DNA of 64,000 nt from Orenia marismortui DSM 5156. Its GTDB lineage: Bacteria; Bacillota; Halanaerobiia; Halobacteroidales; Halobacteroidaceae. The notes beneath the pieces are model-generated. The model searched no databases and was not told the origin of the DNA. It was given only the letters and a program-made list of their open reading frames with translations. Shown piece after piece: positions 54,767 to 63,657 of this stretch. The number at the start of each line of letters is the position of its first letter. The first letter of the stretch is position 1. Both the position numbers and the translations under genes were made by a program. The DNA is taken from NCBI RefSeq assembly GCF_000379025.1, contig NZ_KB900617.1, positions 648,316 to 712,315 on the forward strand, written 5' to 3'.

Positions 54767-54946
54767 CTACTTACTGAATTTATTATAAAGACTATCCACT
54801 CCTCTTAAAGTAGCAAGTACTGCTATAAACTCTAAGATAAAAAACAGTATTGAACTATTGCCAGAAGTGAATCTATGTTCTATTACTGTAAAAATCACTA
54901 AAACAATCCCCACAAAAAAAGACTGAAGAAAATATTTTTTTAACAT
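54767..54946 (-). CDS. small membrane protein (59 aa)
   Basis: 59 residues beginning MLKKYFLQSFF with two hydrophobic segments (about 8-22, 33-46) and a polar tail. ATG at 54946 follows AGAGAGGGG, and a strong terminator lies downstream, which supports a real gene although it is short. No family recognised. Together with the 91-residue neighbour it makes two small membrane proteins around a repeat. Confidence 0.6.
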   Translation of the reverse strand: MLKKYFLQSFFVGIVLVIFTVIEHRFTSGNSSILFFILEFIAVLATLRGVDSLYNKFSK

Positions 54947-55089
54947 AATTTCCCCTCTCTAGTTAAGATTTAAGCCAAATTATAATTGAGAATGTTTGTT
55001 TAATACTAGCAAAAAAATAATAGCTCATTATTACACTTTTAATATTTTCTAATGGGCTATAATACAATTATAGTCTAATCTTAATGTTT

Positions 55090-55126
55090 TTTCAAAAAAA
55101 TAAAAGAGAAGCTAATTGAGCTTCCC
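55090..55126 (-). terminator. terminator after proA
   Basis: GAAGCT/AGCTTC hairpin (55108-55124) with exit CTTTTATTTTTTT on the minus strand. Confidence 0.75.
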
Positions 55127-55165
55127 TAAATATTATATTTACTTATCATTCATTACTGTCCTACT

Positions 55166-56422
55166 TTATTCTCTTATCTGTCCATTACCATAAATAATAT
55201 ATTTATTAGTAGTCAATTGATTAATACCCATTGGTCCACGAGCATGAAGTTTTTGAGTACTAATTCCAATTTCTGCTCCTAATCCAAACTGTCCACCATC
55301 GGTAAATCTAGTAGATGCATTAACATAAACAGCAGCAGCATCAACTAAATCTAAGAATTTTTGTGCCTTAGTATAATTTTCAGTAATAATTGCTTCTGAG
55401 TGCTTAGTACTGTATTTATCAATATGAGATAAAGCCTCATCTAAATCATTAACAACTCTTACAGCTAAGATATAATCAAGATATTCTGTTTCCCAATCCT
55501 CTTCAGTAGCAGGCTCAATATTATCTACAATCTTTTGAACCCTAGAACATCCTTTTACTAAAGTATCTTTATTCTTTAGCTCTTCAATAATGATAGGTAA
55601 GAATTCTTCTGCTATATCTTCATGTACGAGAAGTGTTTCCATAGAATTACATACACCAGTACGTTGAGTTTTAGCATTAATAGTAATATCTTTTGCCATA
55701 TCTATATCTGCTTCACTATCAATATAAGTATGACAATTACCTACACCAGTTTCAATTACTGGAACTGTAGAGTTGTTAACTACAGCTTGGATCAATCCTG
55801 CTCCACCACGCGGAATTAAAACATCCAAGTATTTATTTAATTTAAACATTACTTGTACAGCTTCTCTATCTGTGCTCTCTACTAATTGAACTACACCTTC
55901 TGGCAAACCAGCTTCATAAGCAGCTTTAGCTAAAACATTAGTAATTGCTTTATTAGAATTAATAGCATTAGATCCCCCACGTAACAATACAGCATTACCA
56001 GACTTTAAACAAAGGCCAGCAGCATCAGCAGTTACATTAGGACGAGCCTCATAGATTATACCGATTACACCTAAAGGAACTCTTACTTGACCAATCTTCA
56101 AGCCATTAGGTCTTTTCTTCATTTCCAATACTTCACCAATTGGATCATCAAGCTGCGCTACTTCTCTTAATCCTTGCGCCATACCTTCTATTCTTTCTTC
56201 GGTTAATAATAATCGATCTAATAATGGTTCAGGGAGACCATTATCCCTCCCAAAATCCATATCTTCTTTATTAGCAGCTAAGATCTCCTCTGTGCTTCTT
56301 TCTAACTCATCAGCCATAGCTAAAAGAGCTTTATTTTTAAGCACAGAACTAATATTAGCTAAATCTTTAGCTGCCTTTTTAGCTTCTTTTGCCTTAGTAA
56401 TAACCTCTTCTTTAATATTCAT
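55166..56422 (-). CDS. proA: gamma-glutamyl phosphate reductase
   Basis: 418 residues. NADPH-dependent reduction of gamma-glutamyl phosphate to glutamate semialdehyde, second step of proline synthesis. Aldehyde-dehydrogenase fold; catalytic-Cys segment NAKTQRTGVCNSMETLLVH and ASTRFTDGGQFGLGAEIGIS. 44 bases after proB, one operon. Proline is also a compatible solute, which suits a halophile, but this is inference. Confidence 0.97.
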   Translation of the reverse strand: MNIKEEVITKAKEAKKAAKDLANISSVLKNKALLAMADELERSTEEILAANKEDMDFGRDNGLPEPLLDRLLLTEERIEGMAQGLREVAQLDDPIGEVLEMKKRPNGLKIGQVRVPLGVIGIIYEARPNVTADAAGLCLKSGNAVLLRGGSNAINSNKAITNVLAKAAYEAGLPEGVVQLVESTDREAVQVMFKLNKYLDVLIPRGGAGLIQAVVNNSTVPVIETGVGNCHTYIDSEADIDMAKDITINAKTQRTGVCNSMETLLVHEDIAEEFLPIIIEELKNKDTLVKGCSRVQKIVDNIEPATEEDWETEYLDYILAVRVVNDLDEALSHIDKYSTKHSEAIITENYTKAQKFLDLVDAAAVYVNASTRFTDGGQFGLGAEIGISTQKLHARGPMGINQLTTNKYIIYGNGQIRE

Positions 56423-56466
56423 CTACTCCATTCTCCCTTCTTTAAATAACTTATAATTAAAATTAA

Positions 56467-57582
56467 TTATAGACAGACCAAATTATCCCGATGAATAACT
56501 TCATCATAATCTTCATAACCAAGTTTAGATTTTATTTTACTTGTATGCAAGCCCTTAATAACTTCTATTTCTTCTTTAGAATAATTGACTAGTCCTCTAG
56601 CTAATTTATTACCTCTTTGATCAATTATATCAACTACAGCACCTGCTGTGAAATCTCCTTGAATATCTATTATACCACAAGGCAATAAACTACTTCCATC
56701 TTTCGTTAAAGCAGCAACTGCTCCCTGATCCACAATTATCTTACCTTCTATATCTAAATTAAAGGCAATCCATTTTTCTCTACTGGCTAATTTGGACTGT
56801 GGCAAAAATAAAGTTCCCAAATCTTTTCCTTGACTTATCTGAGATAATATATTGTCAAAACTACCATTAGCAATGACTAAAGGAATTCCTGATCTAGTAG
56901 ATATTTGCGCTGCTCTAATTTTGGTAATCATGCCACCTGTCCCTCTTTTACTTCCTGCATCTCCTGCTAAAGCTGTTATTTTATCTGTAATAGAATCAAC
57001 CTGCTTAATTAATGTAGCAGATTTATCTTTCCGAGGATCTGCAGTATACAAGCCATCGATATCAGATAATATTATTAATAAATCAGCATCAATCAAGCTC
57101 CCTACTAAAGCAGATAGAGTATCATTATCACCAAACTTAATCTCTTGAACAGCTACCGTATCATTTTCATTAATTATAGGTATAACATTATAGTCTAGAA
57201 GTTGGCTCAAAGTATTTCTAGAGTTAAGATATCTTTTGCGATCAGTCAAATCTTTCTGAGTCAATAGAACTTGAGCAACCTTCTGTCCATATTCATTAAA
57301 TATTTTCTCATAAGTCTTCATTAATATTCCCTGTCCTATAGCAGCTAAAGCCTGCTTTTGTGGAATAGTATTAGGCGGTTGGGAGAAATCTAACTCTCCT
57401 TGACCAGCAGCAACAGCTCCTGAACTAACTAATATAACTTCTTTACCTTGATTTCTTAAATCTGCTATCTGTCTAATTAACCTTTCAATTCTTCCGAAAT
57501 TTAGCTTTGCATTTTGATAGGTTAAGGTACTACTTCCAACCTTAACTACTATCCGTTTAGCCTGATTTACGATTTCACGCAT
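56467..57582 (-). CDS. proB: glutamate 5-kinase
   Basis: 371 residues. Phosphorylates glutamate in the first step of proline synthesis. Amino-acid kinase domain about 1-255 (RIVVKVGSSTLT, VILVSSGAVAAGQGEL, AGDAGSKRGTGGM) and C-terminal PUA domain (about 280-360). ATG 57582 gives the family N-terminus after AGGTGA; an upstream in-frame start at 57639 would add 19 residues without a ribosome site. Confidence 0.96.
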   Translation of the reverse strand: MREIVNQAKRIVVKVGSSTLTYQNAKLNFGRIERLIRQIADLRNQGKEVILVSSGAVAAGQGELDFSQPPNTIPQKQALAAIGQGILMKTYEKIFNEYGQKVAQVLLTQKDLTDRKRYLNSRNTLSQLLDYNVIPIINENDTVAVQEIKFGDNDTLSALVGSLIDADLLIILSDIDGLYTADPRKDKSATLIKQVDSITDKITALAGDAGSKRGTGGMITKIRAAQISTRSGIPLVIANGSFDNILSQISQGKDLGTLFLPQSKLASREKWIAFNLDIEGKIIVDQGAVAALTKDGSSLLPCGIIDIQGDFTAGAVVDIIDQRGNKLARGLVNYSKEEIEVIKGLHTSKIKSKLGYEDYDEVIHRDNLVCL

Positions 57583-57770
57583 AAATTCACCTACTTTACA
57601 ATACAAAATGTAGAATTTGTAATAAATAATTAAGTTCATTTAATCTGCCAACAATAAACTTTATACTTTAAATTAATTTCAAAATTCTAATTAAGATCTA
57701 AAATTCAAATCATAAAAACATGAAAAGCAATTAAACTTAATTATTCAAGCAATGAGTATATTGTGATGTT
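57583..57770. other. spacer upstream of proB
   Basis: No gene. Part of the 335-base gap between proB and yhbY; AT-rich with runs of A. The remainder is taken by the heptad block and the ACTTTCACAAAA box. Confidence 0.45.
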
Positions 57771-57852
57771 TTAGCCACTGGCTGTTGGCTATCAGTTGCT
57801 AGCTGTTATTTCTATAATCTTTTTTAGCTAGTGGCTAGAAGCTAATAGTTAA
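57771..57852. repeat. heptad block, TAGCTAN type, two arms
   Basis: Five units (TTAGCCA, CTGGCTG, TTGGCTA, TCAGTTG, CTAGCTG), a 19-base T-rich spacer, then four units (TAGCTAG, TGGCTAG, AAGCTAA, TAGTTAA). The left and right halves are imperfect inverted repeats of each other. Confidence 0.78.
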
Positions 57853-57858
57853 TAAACA

Positions 57859-57887
57859 TACTTTCACAAAAATTGTGGAAAACCCAT
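57859..57887. repeat. ACTTTCACAAAA box (copy 2)
   Basis: ACTTTCACAAAAATTGTGGAAAACCCAT, matching the box at 29941-29970. Again 6-40 bases downstream of a TAGCTAN block. Confidence 0.6.
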
Positions 57888-57917
57888 TTAATTTAAAAAA
57901 CTTAGTAATAATGAGTT

Positions 57918-58211
57918 CTACTTAGGTAAATTATATCTTTTTATATCCTTATTCTCTCTATAAAGAACAAAAACATTACCAATTGCTTGAACAAATTCAG
58001 CATTACAAGCTTCAGCTAGTTCATTAGCTGCTTCTTTAGCAGTGTATAATGAATTATTTAGAGCTTTTAACTTAATTAATTCCCTTGCTTCCAAAGCTTC
58101 ATCAACCTGAGCAATAACATTTTCACTAATACCATCCTTACCTATCTGAAATAATGGACTCATATTATGTGCTTTACTCTTTAAATAACTACGTTGTTTT
58201 CCTTTTAACAT
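57918..58211 (-). CDS. yhbY: YhbY-type RNA-binding protein (CRM domain)
   Basis: 97 residues, CRS1/YhbY domain with LKSKAHNMSPLFQIGKDGIS and LIKLKALNNS. Associates with pre-50S particles in E. coli. Downstream of obg on the same strand, 16 bases away. Confidence 0.93.
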   Translation of the reverse strand: MLKGKQRSYLKSKAHNMSPLFQIGKDGISENVIAQVDEALEARELIKLKALNNSLYTAKEAANELAEACNAEFVQAIGNVFVLYRENKDIKRYNLPK

Positions 58212-58227
58212 TTACATCACACTCCTA

Positions 58228-59514
58228 TTATTCACTATATTCAAATTCCAATCCTTCAATATTAACAGTATCTCCTTCTTTAATACCAGATTCCCTTAAA
58301 GCATCATTAACTCCTAGTTTCTTGAGCATTCGAAGGAAATGATATAATCCATCATCAGTACTTAAATCTGCCATAGCTACTTTTCTCTTGATTTCATCTC
58401 CAACAACTCTATAAATGCCACCTTCTTCTACAATATCAAATAAATCATCTTCTTCTCCAGGTTGAGGACCACGGATAATAACTTCCTCTTCTTCTTCATC
58501 CTCTTCAAAGAAGTCAGGAGTCTCTTTAACTAGTACATCTGTTCTTTGGATTAATTCATCTATACCTTGACCTGTAACTGCAGAAATTGGGTATACTTCA
58601 TAACCTTCTTTCTCTAATACTTCTTTTAAATTCTCTAAATTTTCTTCTGCTTGGGGCAAATCCATTTTATTGGCAGCAATTATTTGAGGTCTTTCCATTA
58701 ATTTTTCATTAAACTTTCTTAATTCATCATTAATCCTTCTGAAATCATCTAAAGGATCTCTTCCCTCCATTCCTGAAATATCTAAAACATGAATAATCAC
58801 TCTTGTTCTCTCAATATGGCGCAAGAAATCATCACCTAATCCAACTCCACTGTGAGCTCCTTCAATTAATCCAGGAATATCTGCCATTACAAAAGAACTA
58901 TAATTTCCTACCTTAACCACCCCTAGATTCGGCTTTAAAGTGGTAAAATGATAAGCACCAATCTTAGGTTTTGCTGCTGATACCTTAGAAATTATAGTTG
59001 ATTTTCCAACACTGGGATATCCCACTAAACCTACATCAGCTAATAACTTTAATTCTAGTTTAACCTTTCTTTCTTGTCCAGGCTCACCATTTTCTGAAAA
59101 TTTTGGGGCCTGTCTAGTAGAGCTTTTAAATCTAGTATTTCCACGTCCACCACGGCCACCTTCTGCAATCACTACACGTTGACCATCTTCAACTAAATCT
59201 GCGATAACCTTGCCAGTTTTAGTATCTGTTACTGTAGTTCCAGGTGGAACAGTAATAAGCAAATCTTCACCATCTTTACCATGCATATTCTTACTTCCGC
59301 CATTTTCTCCTGCTTCTGCTTGATAGAATTTTCTCTCTCTAAAATCTAATAAGGTATTTATTCCCTCATCTACAGTGAAGACAATATTTCCACCATGTCC
59401 TCCATCACCACCACTAGGTCCACCAGCAGCTACAAATTTCTCACGACGAAAACTGGTCATACCGTTTCCACCATCGCCACCTTTAACCTCAATTACTACT
59501 TCATCTACAAACAT
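58228..59514 (-). CDS. obg: GTPase Obg
   Basis: 428 residues. Layout: Obg fold (1-158, glycine-rich GGDGGNGMTSFRREKFV); G domain (159-330: GYPSVGKSTIISK, DIPGLIEGAHSG, NKMDLP); C-terminal OCT domain. Acts in 50S assembly and stress/sporulation signalling. In Bacillus spo0B lies between obg and rpmA; here no spo0B is seen. Confidence 0.96.
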   Translation of the reverse strand: MFVDEVVIEVKGGDGGNGMTSFRREKFVAAGGPSGGDGGHGGNIVFTVDEGINTLLDFRERKFYQAEAGENGGSKNMHGKDGEDLLITVPPGTTVTDTKTGKVIADLVEDGQRVVIAEGGRGGRGNTRFKSSTRQAPKFSENGEPGQERKVKLELKLLADVGLVGYPSVGKSTIISKVSAAKPKIGAYHFTTLKPNLGVVKVGNYSSFVMADIPGLIEGAHSGVGLGDDFLRHIERTRVIIHVLDISGMEGRDPLDDFRRINDELRKFNEKLMERPQIIAANKMDLPQAEENLENLKEVLEKEGYEVYPISAVTGQGIDELIQRTDVLVKETPDFFEEDEEEEEVIIRGPQPGEEDDLFDIVEEGGIYRVVGDEIKRKVAMADLSTDDGLYHFLRMLKKLGVNDALRESGIKEGDTVNIEGLEFEYSE

Positions 59515-59630
59515 ATTATTATCAACTCCTACAGATAATTCAGAACTTTATTTTATAAAATAAGATTATATTTACATACTGTGCTAGTTAGTCTTTAATC
59601 TATAATAACTATTAATGAGTATAAAATTAT
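59515..59630. other. spacer upstream of obg
   Basis: AT-rich, no gene seen; the 432-base gap to rpmA also holds a heptad block (59631-59694) and further AT-rich sequence up to the rpmA terminator. Confidence 0.45.
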
Positions 59631-59694
59631 AGTAACTAGTGACTAGTAACAAGTGACCAGTTAATTTATTTACTTATCACTTATAATTAATTAC
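59631..59694. repeat. heptad block, AGTAACT/CTTATCA type (copy 3)
   Basis: Units AGTAACT, AGTGACT, AGTAACA, AGTGACC, AGTTAAT, TTATTTA, CTTATCA, CTTATAA. Nearly the same words and the same central TTATTTA as copy 2 at 44527-44592. Bases 59695-59909 are AT-rich with no feature seen. Confidence 0.8.
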
Positions 59695-59909
59695 CCAAAT
59701 ATCGCTTTAACTACTCAACAAATCAATTTTTCCATTAGCACAAGTCATTATATCTTTTATTTATCTTATCATATTATGTATTATAATTATTTTGGCTAAA
59801 CTATATGTAAATAACCTTTTATAATTTCATACAATTCTATTAGAACATTATAACATAAATACTAACAAAAATTAAGCATAAAGAAAAATCATGTAGATAT
59901 TCTAAAAGC

Positions 59910-59944
59910 AAAAAACTCCTAGCTTAAATAGCTAGGAGTTTTTT
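59910..59944 (-). terminator. terminator after rpmA
   Basis: AAAAAACTCCTAGC/GCTAGGAGTTTTTT hairpin with 7-base loop, directly after the rpmA stop. Confidence 0.95.
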
Positions 59945-59946
59945 AT

Positions 59947-60246
59947 TTATGCCATAACTTGTACTTGATCTTCTGTATAAACACTAATTTGTTTTTTATT
60001 TCTACCTTTTCTTTCAAATGCTACATATCCATCAACTGTAGCAAATAGAGTGTCATCTCCTCCACGACCTACGTTTAGGCCAGGGTGGAATTTAGTTCCA
60101 CGTTGACGAACAATGATACTACCAGCACTAACATATTGTCCATCGTGTCTCTTAACTCCTAGTCGTTTAGCAATACTATCACGACCGTTTTTAGAACTTC
60201 CAACTCCTTTTTTCTTAGCGAAAAGTTGTAAATTCATTTTAATCAT
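59947..60246 (-). CDS. rpmA: 50S ribosomal protein L27 with cleavable N-terminus
   Basis: 99 residues with ATG at 60246 (preceded by GGGGGTGG). The start is [20 protein letters not shown]: the mature L27 begins KKKGVGS, and the preceding NLQLFA matches the Firmicutes-type N-terminal extension cut by the protease Prp, encoded next door. ATG 60237 is an alternative start but has poorer ribosome-site spacing. The ATG overlaps the prp stop (ATGATTAA), so translation is coupled. Confidence 0.95.
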   Translation of the reverse strand: MIKMNLQLFAKKKGVGSSKNGRDSIAKRLGVKRHDGQYVSAGSIIVRQRGTKFHPGLNVGRGGDDTLFATVDGYVAFERKGRNKKQISVYTEDQVQVMA

Positions 60247-60574
60247 TCTTTCCACCCCCTTCAACTATTTTAAGATATTGTGAATAGGACTTTTCCGTTT
60301 CCTTTAGACCAATGACCATTGTCTCCAAAATAGATTTAACTTGTAAATCTTTTGCTATATTAGAATCAATTTTACACTTTAGCCATCCATCTTTAACATC
60401 TATATTTATATCAAAATCCAAATAATTTGTCAAACCAAAGACCGCCGTTTGCATAATCGCGGAAACTGCTGCACAAACTATATCTTGACCATATTCTGCA
60501 TATTCAGCATGTCCATCGCCAAAAAAACTAACAACATTTCCCTCTTGATTGCGGTTAATATTAATAGTAATCAT
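60239..60574 (-). CDS. prp: ribosomal-processing cysteine protease Prp
   Basis: 111 residues. Catalytic residues are in the stretch [20 protein letters not shown]: His near residue 22 and Cys near 34. It removes the N-terminal extension of L27, which is required for peptidyl transfer. Between rplU and rpmA as in Staphylococcus and Bacillus. Confidence 0.95.
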   Translation of the reverse strand: MITININRNQEGNVVSFFGDGHAEYAEYGQDIVCAAVSAIMQTAVFGLTNYLDFDINIDVKDGWLKCKIDSNIAKDLQVKSILETMVIGLKETEKSYSQYLKIVEGGGKND

Positions 60575-60583
60575 TAGGCATCA

Positions 60584-60895
60584 TTACGCTTCAATGCTCT
60601 TAATTCTTACTCTAGTATATGGTTGTCTATGTCCATTCTTATTACGGTAATTATTTTTAGGCTTATACTTAAAAACAATTACTTTTTTACCTTTTACTTG
60701 GTCAAGTGCTTCAGCAGTTACTTTAGCACCATCTACTGTTGGTTGACCAACCTTTAAACCATTATCGTTAGATACCAATTTAACTTGATCAAATTCAACT
60801 GTATCTCCAGCCTCAACGTCTAATTTTTCTACATCAAGGATTTGACCTTCTTCTACTTTATATTGTTTTCCACCAGTTTGGATAATTGCGTACAT
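60584..60895 (-). CDS. rplU: 50S ribosomal protein L21
   Basis: 103 residues beginning [17 protein letters not shown] and ending [29 protein letters not shown]-type tail. ATG 60895 follows GAGGAGGTGC; an in-frame GTG at 60904 lies in that site. First gene of the rplU-prp-rpmA operon. Confidence 0.97.
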   Translation of the reverse strand: MYAIIQTGGKQYKVEEGQILDVEKLDVEAGDTVEFDQVKLVSNDNGLKVGQPTVDGAKVTAEALDQVKGKKVIVFKYKPKNNYRNKNGHRQPYTRVRIKSIEA

Positions 60896-60904
60896 TCTCT
60901 GCAC

Positions 60905-61020
60905 CTCCTCTACCTCAGACTCGCCGATAACTAGGTACTCATAAAGAGTTTTTCAAACCCGCATCGTGCGGTTTTGGTAGTGGCTTATATAAACCACCTA
61001 CGAATATGAATTTTAACACA
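60905..61020 (-). promoter_or_regulatory. candidate L21 (rplU) leader RNA
   Basis: On the minus strand the leader has GTAGGTGG and CCACTACC paired elements, a CCGCAC(GA)TGCGG hairpin (60960-60974), and an AAACTCTTTATGAGT hairpin just before the ribosome binding site. This arrangement fits the L21 autoregulatory leader found upstream of rplU in Firmicutes. Identification by eye only. Confidence 0.6.
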
Positions 61021-61074
61021 AAATTTGAAATCTGTCAAGAAAAATAGACCTTAAAGTATAAAACATAGATTAGA

Positions 61075-62745
61075 TCAAATTACTTCTATCACCTTTCCTT
61101 GAGCATATGTCTTATTAACCTCTATAATCTCTACTTTAACCTTTTTTCCTACTAGAGATCCAGCATCTAATAAATCGATAATATAACCATCTAATCTGGC
61201 AATACCATCTGCAGAATTATTAATATGCCTTTCTTCTACTTCTAATACTAATTTCTCACCTTCGACTAAAGGAATTGCCATCTTCTTTATCTTTTCCTTA
61301 CTTCCCATCTTTAGAAAATTAACTTCTTCTAAATGCAAGCTTTTATTTCCTTTGATATATATTGATTTATTCAATTCTTCTTCTAAATTTTTTAAGCTCT
61401 TTCCACTACTTCCAATCAATCTAGCAGCAATACTAGGATGTGCTTCTAATAGTAAAGCCTCTACATTCTTTTTCCATAAAACCTCTTTAATCTTACGCAC
61501 AGTATCTAAAAAAATACTTTCTTCTGACAAAACATTTCCTCTTCCTTGACAATAAGGGCATTCTTGTTGTAGAAAATCACCAACTCGTTCCCGTTCATTC
61601 TTTCTTGTAATCTCAACTAATCCCAATTTTGTTAAACCTAAAATATTAGTCTTAGTCTTATCTTTAGATAACTCTTTTCTTAAGACTTCTAAAACCAATT
61701 CTTGATCCTTATTAAGATTCATATCTATAAAGTCAACAATAATAATACCACCAATATCTCTTAACCTTAACTGTTTAGCAATTTCTCTAGCAGCTTCAAG
61801 ATTTGTCTTTACAACTGTAGATTCTAAATCACTTCTTCCTACATAGCTACCTGTATTAACATCAATAGCGGTCAAGGCTTCTGTATTATCAATTATGATA
61901 TATCCTCCACAATTCAACGCTACCTTTCTCTCTAATAGCCCTTTAATCTCTTCTTCTATGTTATAGTAATCAAAAATCGGCTTCGGGTGACTATAATAAT
62001 AAACTCTAGTATTTAGTTTAGGAGAAATATTTTCAATTAACTTTACAGCTTGATGATACTTATCTTTAGTATCAATGATTAACTTATCAATTTTGGGAGT
62101 AAATTTGTCTCTAATCACCTGTTTTAAAGAATCTAAATCTTTATAAACTAAACAAGGAGCATTATGTAATTTAGATTCTTCTTCTATCTGTTTCCACAAA
62201 TTAAGTAAAAAAGATAAATCTCTTTCCAAATCATCTTCTGATTTATAAGCTGCAACTGTTCTCACAATTACTCCTTTATCCTCTGGCAAAATGCTTTTGG
62301 CTATTTTGCGTAACCTACCTCTCTCTTCTCCATCATCAATTCTTCTAGAGACGCCTATATGCCCCTTACTATTTAATAAAACAAGGTATCTGCCAGCTAA
62401 ATTTAATTTACAGGTACCTCTTGGGCCTTTGGTCCCTAAGGCTTCTTTAGTTATTTGAACCATAAGCTCCTGACCTGGATTTAAAACCTCTTCTATTCTA
62501 AAATTATCCTTTTCTACTATAGAAACTAGATCTTTTGCATGAATAAAAACATTTTTTTCTAGCCCTACATCAACAAAGGCAGCCTGCATTCCTGGTAATA
62601 CATTCTCTACTCTACCCTTATATATATTTCCAACTAAATGTTGATTAAAATCTCTCTCATAGATAATCTCTACTAAGCTTCTATTTTCTAAAATAGCTAT
62701 TCGACTCTCTAATCCTCTAGAATTAACTACTATCTCCTTATTCAC
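61075..62745 (-). CDS. rng: ribonuclease G (RNase E/G family)
   Basis: 556 residues. S1 RNA-binding domain (about 35-125, YKGRVENVLPGMQAAFVDVG), 5' sensor region and catalytic DNase-I-like domain with the metal-binding Asp stretch TAIDVNTGSYVG and IIIVDFIDM. The zinc link is CPYCQGRG. 5'-end-dependent endoribonuclease for rRNA and mRNA processing. GTG at 62745 follows GAGGAGGTGAG. Located between the radical-SAM pair and rplU. Confidence 0.95.
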   Translation of the reverse strand: MNKEIVVNSRGLESRIAILENRSLVEIIYERDFNQHLVGNIYKGRVENVLPGMQAAFVDVGLEKNVFIHAKDLVSIVEKDNFRIEEVLNPGQELMVQITKEALGTKGPRGTCKLNLAGRYLVLLNSKGHIGVSRRIDDGEERGRLRKIAKSILPEDKGVIVRTVAAYKSEDDLERDLSFLLNLWKQIEEESKLHNAPCLVYKDLDSLKQVIRDKFTPKIDKLIIDTKDKYHQAVKLIENISPKLNTRVYYYSHPKPIFDYYNIEEEIKGLLERKVALNCGGYIIIDNTEALTAIDVNTGSYVGRSDLESTVVKTNLEAAREIAKQLRLRDIGGIIIVDFIDMNLNKDQELVLEVLRKELSKDKTKTNILGLTKLGLVEITRKNERERVGDFLQQECPYCQGRGNVLSEESIFLDTVRKIKEVLWKKNVEALLLEAHPSIAARLIGSSGKSLKNLEEELNKSIYIKGNKSLHLEEVNFLKMGSKEKIKKMAIPLVEGEKLVLEVEERHINNSADGIARLDGYIIDLLDAGSLVGKKVKVEIIEVNKTYAQGKVIEVI

Positions 62746-62763
62746 CTTCTCACCTCCTCAACA

Positions 62764-62812
62764 TAGCAATTAACAATATAGAATTGATAATTGCTAATTT
62801 ACAATTAAAAAG
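62764..62812. repeat. heptad block, nnnnAAT type, upstream of rng
   Basis: Seven units in register: TAGCAAT, TAACAAT, ATAGAAT, TGATAAT, TGCTAAT, TTACAAT, TAAAAAG. The TAGCAATT and AATTGCTA parts are inverted to each other. A further short run (CATTATT, AATTATT, AAGTGTT) overlaps the stop of the next gene at 62919-62939. Confidence 0.65.
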
Positions 62813-62937
62813 ATTTAGATTAACAATACTTACTACCAGCTGTTAAAACTAACAAAAATAATTTTTACGTTTTTAATTTTAAATTGATCATTTTTTAAGA
62901 TATTTATGTTTAATTATACATTATTAATTATTAAGTG

Positions 62938-63657
62938 TTAATTGCCCTTAACAACTGCTTCAATAGGAGTTAATATCTCTTCACCAACTTTAATATATAA
63001 TCCAGATCTATGAATATTAATTAGTTTTGCTGGAGCTATAAAATTAAAATAATCTGCTAAAGCATTTATGACCTCTTCTGGACGTAAATTACCACTACTT
63101 CCTGTTTGAACTAGCATATTTATAGTTGCTAAATCATACTGTACTCCTACTACTTCTAGATTATAAATTAATGGCTTAATATCAAAAACTCTATCTTTTT
63201 TCCTTCTTCGCTTTCTTCTGATCATGATCTTATCTTGAGATAGAAATTCAATTATTTTCCCCCTCAAATCATCAATACTCAGCACTTTATTCAATTCTAA
63301 TCTAGCCAAATAATTAGCCCGATTAATTTGAGAGGTTAATGATTTTTCTCTACTATCTATCTTAGCTACTCTAATGATCTTAATTCCTTCTGGTAATGCA
63401 TTATTTAAAGTTTCTTGAAATTCTCTTATATCTATATCCTTCTCTAATTCAAAGTCAATATACTCACTATCACTAGTTAACCCTACCGCTAAAGCTGAAG
63501 CAAAGGATACATTGGGCTTAGGATTATAGCCTTGAGAGAAAGCAATTGCTATCTTAGCTCTACGTACTGCCCGATTAATAGTAGTCATAAAATCCAAATG
63601 AGATATAAACCTCACTTGATCACCTTTTAATACTTTAGCCCTTATCTTATTACTCAC
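62938..63657 (-). CDS. radical-SAM-linked DUF2344 protein (TIGR03936 type)
   Basis: 239 residues. N-terminal RAKVLKGDQVRFISHLDFM with SHLD, and AIAFSQGYNPKPNVSFA, are the typical DUF2344 signatures. The family is always encoded beside the TIGR03960 radical-SAM protein, and its job is unknown. GTG at 63657 overlaps the upstream stop codon by a few bases, so the two are translationally coupled. Confidence 0.9.
   Translation of the reverse strand: MSNKIRAKVLKGDQVRFISHLDFMTTINRAVRRAKIAIAFSQGYNPKPNVSFASALAVGLTSDSEYIDFELEKDIDIREFQETLNNALPEGIKIIRVAKIDSREKSLTSQINRANYLARLELNKVLSIDDLRGKIIEFLSQDKIMIRRKRRRKKDRVFDIKPLIYNLEVVGVQYDLATINMLVQTGSSGNLRPEEVINALADYFNFIAPAKLINIHRSGLYIKVGEEILTPIEAVVKGN

Noticed and set aside
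16856-59694. CRISPR array
   Set aside because: The units are 7 bp, adjacent without spacers and degenerate; no cas genes are present.
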